Shown: positions 33,719 through 43,449 of the stretch, piece by piece | Layout of the letters: every line of letters begins with the position of its first letter | Position numbering within the stretch: position 1 is the first letter of the stretch | Source of the DNA: Lactiplantibacillus pingfangensis | GTDB lineage: Bacteria; Bacillota; Bacilli; Lactobacillales; Lactobacillaceae | NCBI RefSeq assembly: GCF_005404945.1 | Contig: NZ_BJDG01000020.1 | Coordinates: forward strand, 1 to 61,346 | Length of the DNA: 61,346 bases | Reading direction: 5' to 3' | Program-made: the position numbers and the translations under genes | Notes under the pieces: generated by a model | What the model was told of the DNA's origin: nothing | The model's input: the letters and a program-made list of their open reading frames with translations, nothing else | Database searches by the model: none

Positions 33719-35173
33719 CTATAGAATTGGTGATAATAACCGTGAAAAAGTCTGCTTGAACTTCAACCAGTTAGATTGATCTTTGAAATCTTGTACCGTG
33801 ATCAAACTACTCAAAGCTTGATCCTCTAAAAAGGCCGCTTCAAGTTCTTCAGCCAACACGGTATCATACAAGAAAGCATTCACTTCGAAGTTCAATTTAA
33901 AGCTTCGGAAATCCATATTCGCGGAACCAACGGACGCAACTTGGCCATCAATCACCATCGTTTTAGCATGAATAAAGCCATTATTATAATAATAAATTTT
34001 AACGCCGGCTTCAGCCAATTCACGCGCATAATATTGCGTTGCGCGATAGACGAAGGCATGATCAGGTTTATCTGGCACCATAATCCGAACATCCACACCA
34101 GACATTGCTGCGATGCGAATCGCATCTAAAACTGAATCATCGGGAATGAGGTACGGTGATTGAATCCACAAATGATCTTGTGCCGTCATAATCATTTTAA
34201 TATAACCCATCTTGATCTGTTGGCCATCATTATCGGGGCCACTGGAAACAATTTGTAATGACGTATGCCCCTTCACTTTGATAACTGGGAACATTTCGGT
34301 ATTCGGAATAATCCGATGTTCGGTATCAGTGGCGTTCCAGTCGCGAATAAACCGTTCTTGTAATTCAAAGACCCCAGAACCAACGATCCGCAAATGGGTA
34401 TCACGCCAATAACCGAATTTTTTATCGCGGCCTAAATACTGATCACCGACATTAAAGCCCCCAACGTAACCGACACGACCATCCGTCACCACAATTTTTC
34501 TATGGTCTCGGAAATTCAACCGGAAGTCTAAAACCGCTGAACGCGCGCCTAAGAACGGCCGTGCATGGCCACCCAGCTCTTCTAAATGTTTGAAAAAGCT
34601 CCGAAAGGTTCCCATTGACCCCCATGGATCATAGAGCACCCGGACATCGACCCCCTGAGCCGCTTTACGTTCCAATAAATGTAATAAGTCATTACCGATC
34701 TTATCGTTATAAAACGTATAATACTCGATATGAATATGATGTTTGGCCGCTTCAATATCTTGAAACATGTCGTGAAACTTCTTATGACCATCCGTGTAAA
34801 TTTTAACGCGGTTTTTACGACTAAGTAAGGCCCCGTCCGAATTCAAGAATAGACTGACCATCCCACGCACCGAGCTGGTAACCGCATCGGCTGGCATTAA
34901 GTCAGAACCTAATTCATCGCGTTGACGCTGAATCATTTGCTCCAAGCGAATTTGGGTTTCTTTTTTCAAACGGAACAAACGATTCTTCGGTAATTTACGG
35001 CCAATAAACGCATACGCAATAAAACCGACAACCGGAATCATGATCAAAACTAACAACCACGCCCAAGTTGCCGCAATATCACGCCGATCACGAAAGACCG
35101 TAATAACCGCCGCCACCGCGTTTAACACGATAATGACGTTAATGATTGGCAAAATATATTGCAATTGAGGCAC
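33719..35173 (-). CDS. cls: Cardiolipin synthase
   Basis: A 484-residue membrane phospholipase D-type enzyme that condenses two phosphatidylglycerols to cardiolipin. Two N-terminal membrane segments (residues 6-27 and 36-56) precede two HKD motifs: His224/Lys226/Asp231 in HRKIVVTDG and His402/Lys404/Asp409 in HAKTMVIDG. Length is standard for the bacterial ClsA type. Single-gene unit. Confidence 0.93.
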   Translation of the reverse strand: MPQLQYILPIINVIIVLNAVAAVITVFRDRRDIAATWAWLLVLIMIPVVGFIAYAFIGRKLPKNRLFRLKKETQIRLEQMIQRQRDELGSDLMPADAVTSSVRGMVSLFLNSDGALLSRKNRVKIYTDGHKKFHDMFQDIEAAKHHIHIEYYTFYNDKIGNDLLHLLERKAAQGVDVRVLYDPWGSMGTFRSFFKHLEELGGHARPFLGARSAVLDFRLNFRDHRKIVVTDGRVGYVGGFNVGDQYLGRDKKFGYWRDTHLRIVGSGVFELQERFIRDWNATDTEHRIIPNTEMFPVIKVKGHTSLQIVSSGPDNDGQQIKMGYIKMIMTAQDHLWIQSPYLIPDDSVLDAIRIAAMSGVDVRIMVPDKPDHAFVYRATQYYARELAEAGVKIYYYNNGFIHAKTMVIDGQVASVGSANMDFRSFKLNFEVNAFLYDTVLAEELEAAFLEDQALSSLITVQDFKDQSNWLKFKQTFSRLLSPIL

Positions 35174-35292
35174 CCACCTATTTTAATGATAATTTTATTT
35201 TACCGCAGATAGCGATTTGTTAATAACCATTACGATTATAATTATTGCTTTTTTTCGATAAAAAAGACATAATCACGACAGGAGGAATCACC

Positions 35293-35445
35293 ATGTTAGC
35301 AATGTTAGGAATTCATGGCCTCGGACCCATTCGCATGTTTCATTTAACCGAACGGGTTGCTGGGCCTAAGGGTGCCATTGGCATCTTACTGATTATTGTT
35401 TTATTGATTGTTGCCTATCGTTATTATCGTCGGCATCAATCTTAG
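35293..35445 (+). CDS. Small single-pass membrane protein, 50 residues
   Basis: A 50-residue protein with one strong hydrophobic helix (residues 28-44, GILLIIVLLIVAYRYY) and a basic C-terminus RRHQS. The start at 35293 follows a strong AGGAGG site; the ORF upstream of it is not needed. It is followed directly by its own terminator. The combination of site, helix and terminator supports a real gene. It resembles no family I know; toxin, regulator or assembly factor roles are all possible. Confidence 0.65.
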   Translation: MLAMLGIHGLGPIRMFHLTERVAGPKGAIGILLIIVLLIVAYRYYRRHQS

Positions 35446-35470
35446 CAGTGCTTAATTAGCATTGCTTTTT
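35445..35470 (+). terminator. Terminator of the 50-residue membrane protein gene
   Basis: GCAGTGCT / AGCATTGC with five T, starting at the stop codon itself. Confidence 0.7.
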
Positions 35471-35765
35471 ATTTTGCCCTCAGTTTCAAAATTTTAGCAG
35501 GTCACGCCAAAGTTAAGCTAACGAAAGGCCACACCTAATCATCCGCGTCAGAACCGGGCTAGCACTTACTTTTCTAAGCCTGAGACTTTAGTCAGAAATG
35601 GTTAGAAATTACTCACAAAATATTAGTTTAAGACTATTTAGACTTAAAAATAATGATATTAGCTGTTGTAACTAAAAATAGCGCTTAATTCAGCCAAATT
35701 AGCTACATCATTCTGGCCGAATCCGTTTAGAATAAGAGCCATTAAATCGAAATGGGGCGATTTTA

Positions 35766-37199
35766 ATGGATTTAACACACACGCATTTGCTTCGAAAAAA
35801 AGATATTAATGACATGTTAGCCAACTATCACAGTCCTTTGAAAAAGGAACTGAAAACTTTTGATTTAACCATGCTCGGGATTGGGGCCATTATTGGGACC
35901 GGGATTTTCGTTTTAACCGGGACTGGTGCCCTGACGGCGGGGCCCGGGTTGATGATTTCATTTGTCCTCGCCGCAATTGCCTGTTTATTTGCCTCACTTT
36001 GCTACGCCGAATTCGCCGCCATGGTACCTGAAAGTGGGTCAGCCTACACTTATTCCTACACCACACTTGGGGAAATCGTGGCCTTCATCATTGGCTGGGA
36101 TTTAATGTTGGAATATCTCTTCGCGGTTTCAACCGTCTCCGCAGGCTGGTCTGGTTATTTTCAATCCTTCCTATCCGGCTTCGGGCTAAAACTACCCACG
36201 ATTTTGACAGCGGCTCCCGGTTCAACGCCAGGCGTGACCACCTTCTTTAATTTACCGGCCTTCACCATTATTTTATTAATCACTGTCTTGCTCTCATTTG
36301 GCGTCAAAGAAACGAAGCGCGTCAACAACATCATGGTCATTATCAAAATTGCTGTCGTTTTATTATTCATTTTTACAGCGATTCGCTTCGTCAAACCAGC
36401 TAACTGGACGCCGCTATTACCTTATGGCTTCAAAGGTGTCTTCGGCGCCGCTTCCAGTGTTTTCTTTGCCTTCATTGGCTTCGATGCAATTTCTTCTAGT
36501 GTTGAGGAAACGTTGGAACCCTCTAAGACGCTACCGCGCTCAATGTTGCTTTCACTCGGGATCTGTACAATTCTTTACGTCGCCGTTTCCGCTATTATGA
36601 CCGGCGTTGTGCCTTTCCGGATGTTTGCCAAATACATCGACCATCCCATTTCCGCCGTGCTAGTCTTATCTGGTCAAAACTGGATGGCCGGCGTCGTTGA
36701 TTTGGGCGCGATTCTTGGTATGACGACCGTTATGCTAGTCTGCTTATACGGGCAAACTCGAATCTCCTTCTCGATGTCGCGTGATGGCTTAATTTCACCA
36801 TTGTTTAGCCGCATCAGTAAAAAGAGTGGCGCGCCAGTCGCCTCTACCGTCTTATTCGGGGTAATTGCCGCAGTCATTGGTGGCTTTATTCCACTAGCGG
36901 ACCTAGCAGAATTGGTCAATATCGGCACCTTAACCGCCTTTCTACTCGTCTCGTTCTCAGTGCTGCGGCTTCGCAAGACGCAACCAGATTTACGGCGGCC
37001 ATTCCGCACACCGTGGGTCCCATTTGTCCCAATTATGTCGATTATCAGTTGTATCTTCTTACTCATTAACTTAAAACCAGTTACTTGGTTACGTTTCGTC
37101 ATCTGGTTAGCAATTGGCATGGTCGTTTACTTCACCTACTCTGTCAAACACTCGAAACTAGCTTCAACGCAACTCACCAAGGCGAAGGCTGAAAAATAA
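35766..37199 (+). CDS. APC-family amino acid permease (YfnA/CAT-like)
   Basis: A 477-residue transporter with about 12 membrane segments. The motif GIGAIIGTGIFVLTG (residues 38-52) is the unwound helix 1 of the APC superfamily, and ESGSAYTYSYTTLGE fits the cationic amino acid transporter subfamily (YfnA). Substrate is probably an amino acid; which one is not clear. Preceded by about 290 bases in which only weak promoter-like sequences are seen. Followed by a terminator. Confidence 0.87.
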   Translation: MDLTHTHLLRKKDINDMLANYHSPLKKELKTFDLTMLGIGAIIGTGIFVLTGTGALTAGPGLMISFVLAAIACLFASLCYAEFAAMVPESGSAYTYSYTTLGEIVAFIIGWDLMLEYLFAVSTVSAGWSGYFQSFLSGFGLKLPTILTAAPGSTPGVTTFFNLPAFTIILLITVLLSFGVKETKRVNNIMVIIKIAVVLLFIFTAIRFVKPANWTPLLPYGFKGVFGAASSVFFAFIGFDAISSSVEETLEPSKTLPRSMLLSLGICTILYVAVSAIMTGVVPFRMFAKYIDHPISAVLVLSGQNWMAGVVDLGAILGMTTVMLVCLYGQTRISFSMSRDGLISPLFSRISKKSGAPVASTVLFGVIAAVIGGFIPLADLAELVNIGTLTAFLLVSFSVLRLRKTQPDLRRPFRTPWVPFVPIMSIISCIFLLINLKPVTWLRFVIWLAIGMVVYFTYSVKHSKLASTQLTKAKAEK

Positions 37200-37268
37200 G
37201 TCCTCAACACCGGCATCTGGCTAAAAGCGAGTGACACATTTCGTCCGATAACTATTCGGAAACACCCA

Positions 37269-37304
37269 AGGAGCCCTGACGAGTTAAGTCACCGCTCTTT
37301 TTTT
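37269..37304 (+). terminator. Terminator of the APC permease gene
   Basis: GGAGC..GAC / GTCACCGCTC followed by TTTTTTT. Sequence is closely related to the terminator at 49697-49729. Confidence 0.65.
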
Positions 37305-37448
37305 GCTGAGAAATTTCAGTCAATTAACACAAATTACCGACCAAAATCCATAATTTAATTTGTTTCAGTTGATAAATTTAGCCGCTTACAATGAAAACTA
37401 GTATAGTATGAGGCACCAATTAGATTGGGTCATGGGAGGGTTGTCACG

Positions 37449-39482
37449 ATGGAAAAGCAACAGGTTCAATCACGAACATTATTTGGGATGCTGATTACGT
37501 TGGGGGTCGTCTACGGTGATATTGGGACCTCACCACTTTATGTTATGAACGCCATTATTAATGACGCTGGAACACTCAAACATGCCACACCCGATTATGT
37601 CATCGGTTGTATCTCGTTAATTTTTTGGACGCTGATGCTGATTACAACAATTAAATATGTGCTGATTGCCCTACACGCCGATAACCACCATGAAGGCGGC
37701 ATTTTCGCGTTGTATGCGCTGGTTCGTCATCGTGCCAAATGGCTCATTATGGTCGCCTTGATTGGTGGCGCGGCACTTTTAGCAGACGGTACCCTAACCC
37801 CTGCTGTGACGGTGACGTCGGCGGTTGAAGGCTTGCGTGGCTTGCCTGCCATGACTAGTTTTAGTCATTATCCCTGGTTGGTCCCCTTAACTGTGACCGG
37901 CATTCTACTAGTATTGTTCATGATTCAAGGCTTTGGGACCGCCACAATTGGCAAATCGTTTGGCCCAATGATGTTCTTGTGGTTTGCCGGAATTGGTCTC
38001 ACGGGAGCCGTTAATATTTTGCAAGCACCGGCCATTTTGAAGGCCTTTTCGCCAGTTTATGCGATTCAGGTGCTGTTCAGTCCAACGAATAAGATGGGAA
38101 TCTTTATTCTGGGGAGTGTCTTTTTGGCCACTACCGGCGCTGAAGCACTGTATTCCGACATGGGCCATGTCGGCAAAGCCAATATTGACGCGACTTGGCC
38201 TTTCGTCTACTTAACCTTAATTCTTAACTATCTTGGTCAAGGCGCTTGGATCATGCGACATTACCAAGCAAGTGCTTATCGCAATGCCGTCAACCTGAAC
38301 CCATTTTATGAAATGATTCCCGCAGAACTGCGTATGGCCGCCATCGTTCTGGCGACAATTGCCGCCATTATTGCGTCGCAAGCGCTTATTACCGGTTCTT
38401 ATACGTTAGTGGATGAAGCGATTGGCTTAAAATTCTTGCCACGGATGATTATTAAGCATCCCAGCCAAGTTCGCAGCCAAATTTATATTGGCGCCATTAA
38501 TTGGCTTCTCTGTGGCACAACCCTAGTCATTGTCTGGCTATTTCAAACTTCGGCCCATATGGAAGCGGCTTACGGGCTTGCCATTACGATTACCATGCTG
38601 ATGACCACCATTTTACTCACGCAATGGGTACTGACTAAAGGTCATCGTGGTTTAGCCATCACCTTAGGACTTGGCTTTGGCTCGCTTGAAACGATCTTCT
38701 TGGCGGCTAGTCTAACTAAATTTGTCCATGGTGGCTATTTGACCTTAGGACTGACACTCCTAATTTTCTTAGTCATGGTGACTTGGTACTTCGGTAATCG
38801 GCGCCGACTACATTACAATCAAGATGCCGAATTGGTCAGTCTCTTAGACTATCGGCAACAATTAACCCAGCTCAGCCATGATGATCGCTTACCACTCTTT
38901 GCGACTAACTTAGTTTATTTAGCCAAAGTGGATGACCAGTATCGTTTAAAACGAACAATTTTATATTCGATATTAGACAAACGCCCAAAACGGGCCCGCG
39001 TTTACTGGTTCATCACCATTAATGAGACAAACCAGCCTTACGATTGTAACTATAGTGTCGACATGCTTGGGACCCGCAATATCGTGGAAGTCCAACTCAA
39101 TCTGGGCTTCAAAAAGTCGCAACACGTGACCATCTACTTGCGTGAAATCGTGACTCATCTGATTGCCAATCAGATTATCGACCCACAACATCCGCATTTT
39201 GGCACTGAGAAAAATCGGCAAGTCGGCGACTTCAAGTTCGTGGTCCAGAACCAGCAGATTATGGACTTAGCTAGTTATCCGGCCATGCGCCAGCTGGATC
39301 GCCTCTTAATCGGCGGTCGGGTCTTGTTACAAAACATCACCCCATCACCGGCCATTTGGTACGGACTGGAATTTAGCGATGTTTTGGAAGAAACGACCCC
39401 CTTATTTACAACGCCAGCGACCGATGTGACCTTGACCAATCATGCCATCCGCCATCAAATGCAACCGCCACAGCACCATTAA
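37449..39482 (+). CDS. kup: Potassium uptake protein Kup
   Basis: A 677-residue K+/H+ symporter. The N-terminal block [13 protein letters not shown] is the KUP/HAK/KT signature; about 12 membrane segments are followed by a cytosolic C-terminal domain (about residues 460-677). The ATG at 37449 is chosen since GGGAGG lies between it and the ATG at 37425. No c-di-AMP (ydaO) riboswitch was recognised upstream. Confidence 0.93.
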   Translation: MEKQQVQSRTLFGMLITLGVVYGDIGTSPLYVMNAIINDAGTLKHATPDYVIGCISLIFWTLMLITTIKYVLIALHADNHHEGGIFALYALVRHRAKWLIMVALIGGAALLADGTLTPAVTVTSAVEGLRGLPAMTSFSHYPWLVPLTVTGILLVLFMIQGFGTATIGKSFGPMMFLWFAGIGLTGAVNILQAPAILKAFSPVYAIQVLFSPTNKMGIFILGSVFLATTGAEALYSDMGHVGKANIDATWPFVYLTLILNYLGQGAWIMRHYQASAYRNAVNLNPFYEMIPAELRMAAIVLATIAAIIASQALITGSYTLVDEAIGLKFLPRMIIKHPSQVRSQIYIGAINWLLCGTTLVIVWLFQTSAHMEAAYGLAITITMLMTTILLTQWVLTKGHRGLAITLGLGFGSLETIFLAASLTKFVHGGYLTLGLTLLIFLVMVTWYFGNRRRLHYNQDAELVSLLDYRQQLTQLSHDDRLPLFATNLVYLAKVDDQYRLKRTILYSILDKRPKRARVYWFITINETNQPYDCNYSVDMLGTRNIVEVQLNLGFKKSQHVTIYLREIVTHLIANQIIDPQHPHFGTEKNRQVGDFKFVVQNQQIMDLASYPAMRQLDRLLIGGRVLLQNITPSPAIWYGLEFSDVLEETTPLFTTPATDVTLTNHAIRHQMQPPQHH

Positions 39483-39483
39483 A

Positions 39484-39530
39484 AAATACCCACGATGACT
39501 GCCAGAATCGGCTAATCCTCGTGGGTATTT
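39484..39530. terminator. Bidirectional terminator
   Basis: AAATACCCACGA / TCGTGGGTATTT with a 23-base loop between convergent kup and AI-2E-family genes. Confidence 0.7.
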
Positions 39531-39536
39531 GAATTT

Positions 39537-40601
39537 TCAACCTTTTGTTGATTGTGAGTTAGTTGAATCTGTTTTCTTCGAAGTCACGCGCTTACGCTCT
39601 GAATCCTGAACACCTAAAATATCCAAGAAGAACGCCACAATTGGAATCCCGACGATCAAGCCCCAAGCACCGAGCAAGCTTTCCATAATAATTAACGTAA
39701 TAAAGGTGGCAAAAACCGGCAAGTCTGTTCGGTCTGCCATCAAACGTGGATGTAAGAAGTATGATTCAAAGGCATGAATTAAAATGACGAGTAAAATAAT
39801 CCACGCAACGCGCACTAAGCCACCGGAAGCAAAGGCCAATAACGTTAACGGAATCATGGATAGCAGCACCCCGGCAACGGGGACTAAGCCTAAAATGAAG
39901 ACGATGATCGACAACACCATGATACTTGGCATGCCAATAATCATAAATCCAATGGTCATTAGAATCGTGTTAATGGTACAAATAATTAATTGTGTTTCGA
40001 TAATCTTCCCAAGAATTAACACGAACTTGCGGCTCAAATAGTAAACGTTATGGAAGAATTTGCTAAACTTAGAAGTCAAAAATTGACGACCAAAACTCAT
40101 CATGCGACCACGCGTTAACGTAAAAATAAAGCTCAGGAAGATAGCTAAAATGACATGCGTAAAACCAGTGCCAATATGTCCAGCTTCTTTCAAGCCAGTC
40201 ACTAGCAAGCTCTTCCCATTTTGGATCAACTCACTACTATGAATCGCTTGATCCACCCATTTATCGATATTTTTATTTAAAACGGGATGATTGGTAATCG
40301 CCTTGGCTAACATATCTGGGATCACTTTTAGCTGTGTCACGAGGGTTGGCGCCGCATAAGATAACGCCCCCACGAAGATACCGATAACTAACAGATACAC
40401 GATAATCACGGCAATCCAATAAGGGAGATGCGTTTTTAAATTCAACCAGTGACTAACTTTTACGCCTAAAAAGGCAAAAATCGTTGTCAATAATACGACG
40501 GTTGCGAATCCCCGCATGAGATAAACCACGATTATTAAAAATGCCAGCGTGAGATACATATCCACATCATCACGTTTTAAGAAACGAATTATACGATCCA
40601 T
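39537..40601 (-). CDS. AI-2E family (YdbI/PerM-like) membrane protein
   Basis: A 354-residue polytopic protein with about seven membrane segments and the central soluble stretch between residues 70 and 150 typical of the AI-2E (UPF0118) family. The GLVPVAGVLLSMIPL and ESYFLHPRLM blocks are conserved. Members export or equilibrate small solutes, some Na+/H+ coupled; the AI-2 export role is shown for few. Transcribed alone. Confidence 0.85.
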   Translation of the reverse strand: MDRIIRFLKRDDVDMYLTLAFLIIVVYLMRGFATVVLLTTIFAFLGVKVSHWLNLKTHLPYWIAVIIVYLLVIGIFVGALSYAAPTLVTQLKVIPDMLAKAITNHPVLNKNIDKWVDQAIHSSELIQNGKSLLVTGLKEAGHIGTGFTHVILAIFLSFIFTLTRGRMMSFGRQFLTSKFSKFFHNVYYLSRKFVLILGKIIETQLIICTINTILMTIGFMIIGMPSIMVLSIIVFILGLVPVAGVLLSMIPLTLLAFASGGLVRVAWIILLVILIHAFESYFLHPRLMADRTDLPVFATFITLIIMESLLGAWGLIVGIPIVAFFLDILGVQDSERKRVTSKKTDSTNSQSTKG

Positions 40602-40687
40602 AACCGAGCCCCCAATTAATTGCTAGTTGTCATTATAGCATTGACGGCACTCAGACACCGGTTCCAGCCACCAACTTAAAAATAAAT

Positions 40688-40716
40688 TTGACTTTCAAAA
40701 AGAGAACCGGTAACAT
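40688..40716 (+). promoter_or_regulatory. Promoter of the T-box/metE-like unit
   Basis: TTGACT at 40688-40693, 17 bases, TAACAT at 40711-40716, giving a start near 40723 and a leader of about 330 bases. Confidence 0.6.
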
Positions 40717-40722
40717 GGGTTT

Positions 40723-41014
40723 AACATTAAAGAACGATTAAAAGATGAGTAGATAAGTGGCCTGTTCAGCGAGTATCGGGTCGGTGTGACGATACCAGAA
40801 AGCTTATTGAAGATGGTCTGAGTAAAAAGTTCGCTAAGGTGAGTCATTGACAAACCTTAACCGAGTTAACTGCCCGTTACCGCAGTGACGGATCGTGAAG
40901 TCATTCACCGTCCGGTAGAGGAAATCTTGGCAACAAGATTTTAAACTCAGGTGGTAACCCGACCAAGTGTCGTCCTGATTGATAGCAATTATCAATCAGG
41001 ACGACACTTTTTTT
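40723..41014 (+). promoter_or_regulatory. T-box leader, probably methionine specific
   Basis: The T-box core is AGGTGGTAACCC at 40949-40960. CAGG (40948-40951) pairs with CCTG (40974-40977) and CGAC (40960-40963) with GTCG (40969-40972), leaving the UGGU-containing bulge free to pair with an uncharged tRNA ending ACCA. The alternative terminator has 18-base perfect arms (40967-41007) and seven T. UGGU fits tRNA-Met, and an ATG triplet at 40813-40815 is a plausible specifier. The full stem I fold was not verified. Confidence 0.75.
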
Positions 41015-41056
41015 CGTTTTTTAACTTAAAAACTAACTTAATGAGGTGCTCAACTT

Positions 41057-42184
41057 ATGACAGAAACAACTTTAACCGCTCCCTTCCGCTACGATGTCGT
41101 TGGCAGTCTATTACGACCCGCCACTTTGAAAAAGGCACATGCCCAATTAGCCGCCGGTGAAATTACCGCTGCTGAGGAATTGGCAATTCAGCATCACGAA
41201 ATCAAACGAATCGTCGATGAACAAATTAAGCTCGGCCTCCATGCCGTGACTGATGGCGAATTTTCGCGTAGTTGGTGGCACTTAGACTTTCTCTGGGGAT
41301 TAACTGGCGTTGGCAAATATGATTATCATCAAAGTTATAAATTTAAAGGCGACCACACCCGGACGGACAATGCCAAATTAACCGGAAAAATTGCCTTCAA
41401 CCCGGATCATCCGTTCTTCAAGGCCTTCAGTTATTTACAGTCAATCGTGCCAGACGGCGTATTCGCCAAACAGACGATTCCTTCACCAACCATGTTGTTC
41501 CGGGATAATCGGAGCGACAATTGGTCCCAATTCTACGATAGCTGGGATGCCTATTTGACCGACCTAGCTCGTGCTTACCACGAAACCATCCAACATTTTT
41601 ACGACTTAGGTTGTCGTTATATTCAACTGGATGATACCACATGGGCATTCCTAATTAGCAAATTGAACGACACGACCGTCAACGCCGATGACCATGCCGC
41701 CTATCTGAAATTAACCACTGATGCCGTCACGGTCATTAACGCTGCTTTAGCCGACTTGCCAACGGATCTGACCGTCACGACCCATATTTGCCGCGGCAAT
41801 TTCAAATCAACCTACCTCTTCTCGGGCAGTTACGATGTTGTCGCACCCTATCTTGGTCAGCTTAATTACGATGGTCTGTTCTTAGAATATGATAACCAGC
41901 GGGCCGGGAGCTTTGATGCCCTTGACCAAATCTGGAACGGTGACACTCATAAGCGCCTCGTTTTAGGTTTAGTGACTTCAAAGTTTCCTGAACTTGAAGC
42001 GACGGCCGATTTAACTGCGCGCATTCAAGACGCTGCCACTAAGGTTCCGTTAGAAAACTTAGCGCTCTCCACCCAATGCGGCTTCGCTTCAACTGAAGAA
42101 GGCAACCAACTCAGTGAGGCCGATCAATGGGCCAAGCTACAACTCGTGATTGAAACGGCCAAAAGTGTCTGGCCGGAAGCCTAG
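41057..42184 (+). CDS. Cobalamin-independent methionine synthase-like protein (short MetE, YxjG type)
   Basis: A 375-residue protein equivalent to the C-terminal catalytic half of MetE (YxjG/YxjH type). Zinc ligands are likely His and Cys in THICRGN (near residue 243) and Cys in STQCGFAS (near 345); TDGEFSR near residue 65 is conserved. It would methylate homocysteine, with a donor that may not be folylpolyglutamate in this short family. A methionine T-box upstream supports the role. GAGGTG precedes the ATG. Confidence 0.85.
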   Translation: MTETTLTAPFRYDVVGSLLRPATLKKAHAQLAAGEITAAEELAIQHHEIKRIVDEQIKLGLHAVTDGEFSRSWWHLDFLWGLTGVGKYDYHQSYKFKGDHTRTDNAKLTGKIAFNPDHPFFKAFSYLQSIVPDGVFAKQTIPSPTMLFRDNRSDNWSQFYDSWDAYLTDLARAYHETIQHFYDLGCRYIQLDDTTWAFLISKLNDTTVNADDHAAYLKLTTDAVTVINAALADLPTDLTVTTHICRGNFKSTYLFSGSYDVVAPYLGQLNYDGLFLEYDNQRAGSFDALDQIWNGDTHKRLVLGLVTSKFPELEATADLTARIQDAATKVPLENLALSTQCGFASTEEGNQLSEADQWAKLQLVIETAKSVWPEA

Positions 42185-42202
42185 ATAAAAAAACAGCAAC
42201 CA

Positions 42203-42251
42203 AAAATACCAGTGACCGTCAGCCTAATCAGCCGGTAGTCACTGGTATTTT
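42203..42251. terminator. Terminator of the metE-like gene
   Basis: AAAATACCAGTGAC / GTCACTGGTATTTT with a 21-base loop; A-runs and T-runs on both sides. Confidence 0.75.
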
Positions 42252-42287
42252 GTCCTATTTGTAGCTATGTCGTTTAGACTAAACCGT

Positions 42288-42818
42288 CTAGCCAAGTAGC
42301 ATTGAATATTTTGTGAACCCAGTAAATCTATCATTATCTGGTATCAGGATACTCAGTCTCGCTGGTTCATTCCGTAATTTATAGTCATCAGCTCGCGTCG
42401 TAAAGTTGAAAACCGCCGTTTTTTTCTGCGGACTGTTGACTTCAAGCTTAGAGAAAACGTGCCCATCAGGATGCTGCATCGGGGTACTCATATTGCTAAA
42501 TCCATACGGCACATTAAGCCACATTCCATGCGTAATATTGCGATTTCCTTTCATATTGCCATAGTGACTAGGCTTAAGTTGTTGTAAGTTCATTGTGACC
42601 GTAACATGTCGCACATTACCAACGGTCTTCGTCTTGACATTGGTGATGCTAAAATTGACCGACTCGTTTTTCACTAATTGATTTTTGGCAAAAAATTGCT
42701 CACGGATGGGCCGGTTACCGACCACATTAACCGTTTGATACTGTCTTATTGCCAATCCCGCAAACACAAACAGTAGCACAACCGCCAAGAGACCGCTATG
42801 TTTTTTAGTCCAGGTCAT
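42288..42818 (-). CDS. Membrane-anchored protein of the ABC operon, unknown function
   Basis: About 176 residues. One N-terminal membrane segment (residues 7-20 of this start) and an extracytoplasmic beta-rich domain of about 145 residues. I recognise no family. It is the last gene of the 46144-42288 operon and overlaps the ABC ATPase gene, which implies coupling. Start choice: ATG at 42818 has GGAG seven bases upstream; ATG at 42830 and 42842 are in frame. A role as an accessory or immunity factor is possible but unsupported. Confidence 0.65.
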   Translation of the reverse strand: MTWTKKHSGLLAVVLLFVFAGLAIRQYQTVNVVGNRPIREQFFAKNQLVKNESVNFSITNVKTKTVGNVRHVTVTMNLQQLKPSHYGNMKGNRNITHGMWLNVPYGFSNMSTPMQHPDGHVFSKLEVNSPQKKTAVFNFTTRADDYKLRNEPARLSILIPDNDRFTGFTKYSMLLG

Positions 42819-43440
42819 AGACTGCTCCATCTCTAACACCAATTCTGCGAGTGGTGATGGCTTCGATGAAATCGCGATCGTGTGACGTAATTAGAAAGGT
42901 TGAGCCATTTTCCCGAAGTCGTTCAATTGTGACAATCAGTTTGGCAATGCTTTCTTCATCTAAGGCATTTGTTGGTTCATCCAAAACAATCAAGTCGCAA
43001 CCGCCGAGCATCGCTTGCGCAATTCCTAGCTTCTGCTTCATTCCTAAGGAAAACTTCTTGACCTTCGTCTTTTTATCAGTCGGCAAATCAAACTGCACTA
43101 GTAATTCCTTGATAGCCTCATCATCCACATCTCCCAATAAGTCGGCAATTAATTGTAAGTTTTTTAGCGCCGAAAATTCCGTGAGCAAACTCGGGCTCTC
43201 GATTAGCACCCCTGCTCGAACCGGATATCGCCCACTCACTAAGACGTTGGTTTGCGCGACGATAACCTTACCAGATACCTTCATTAGCCCTAATACTGCT
43301 CTTAAAATAAGGGTCTTTCCAGAGCCATTAATACCTTCCAGTGTCGTGATTGTCCCTTTTTCAACCGAGAAGGAAACCTCATTCAAAAGCGTTTTGCCGG
43401 AAATCGTCTTACTAACATTCTCAAGTTCAATTAAAACCAT
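42805..43440 (-). CDS. ABC transporter ATP-binding protein
   Basis: A 211-residue ATPase with Walker A GINGSGKT (residues 36-43), a signature helix starting SLGMKQ, Walker B LIVLDEPTNALD and switch TSHD. The closest style is the short ATPases of bacteriocin- or antibiotic-type exporters (SkfE, BcrA groups). It sits downstream of three membrane protein genes in the same operon and would energise them. Confidence 0.88.
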   Translation of the reverse strand: MVLIELENVSKTISGKTLLNEVSFSVEKGTITTLEGINGSGKTLILRAVLGLMKVSGKVIVAQTNVLVSGRYPVRAGVLIESPSLLTEFSALKNLQLIADLLGDVDDEAIKELLVQFDLPTDKKTKVKKFSLGMKQKLGIAQAMLGGCDLIVLDEPTNALDEESIAKLIVTIERLRENGSTFLITSHDRDFIEAITTRRIGVRDGAVYDLD

Positions 43441-43449
43441 TTTTTCATC

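Noticed and set aside
37200-37448. c-di-AMP (ydaO) riboswitch upstream of kup
   Set aside because: Such riboswitches are common before kup genes, but the conserved core was not found; the visible hairpin is the terminator of the upstream permease gene.
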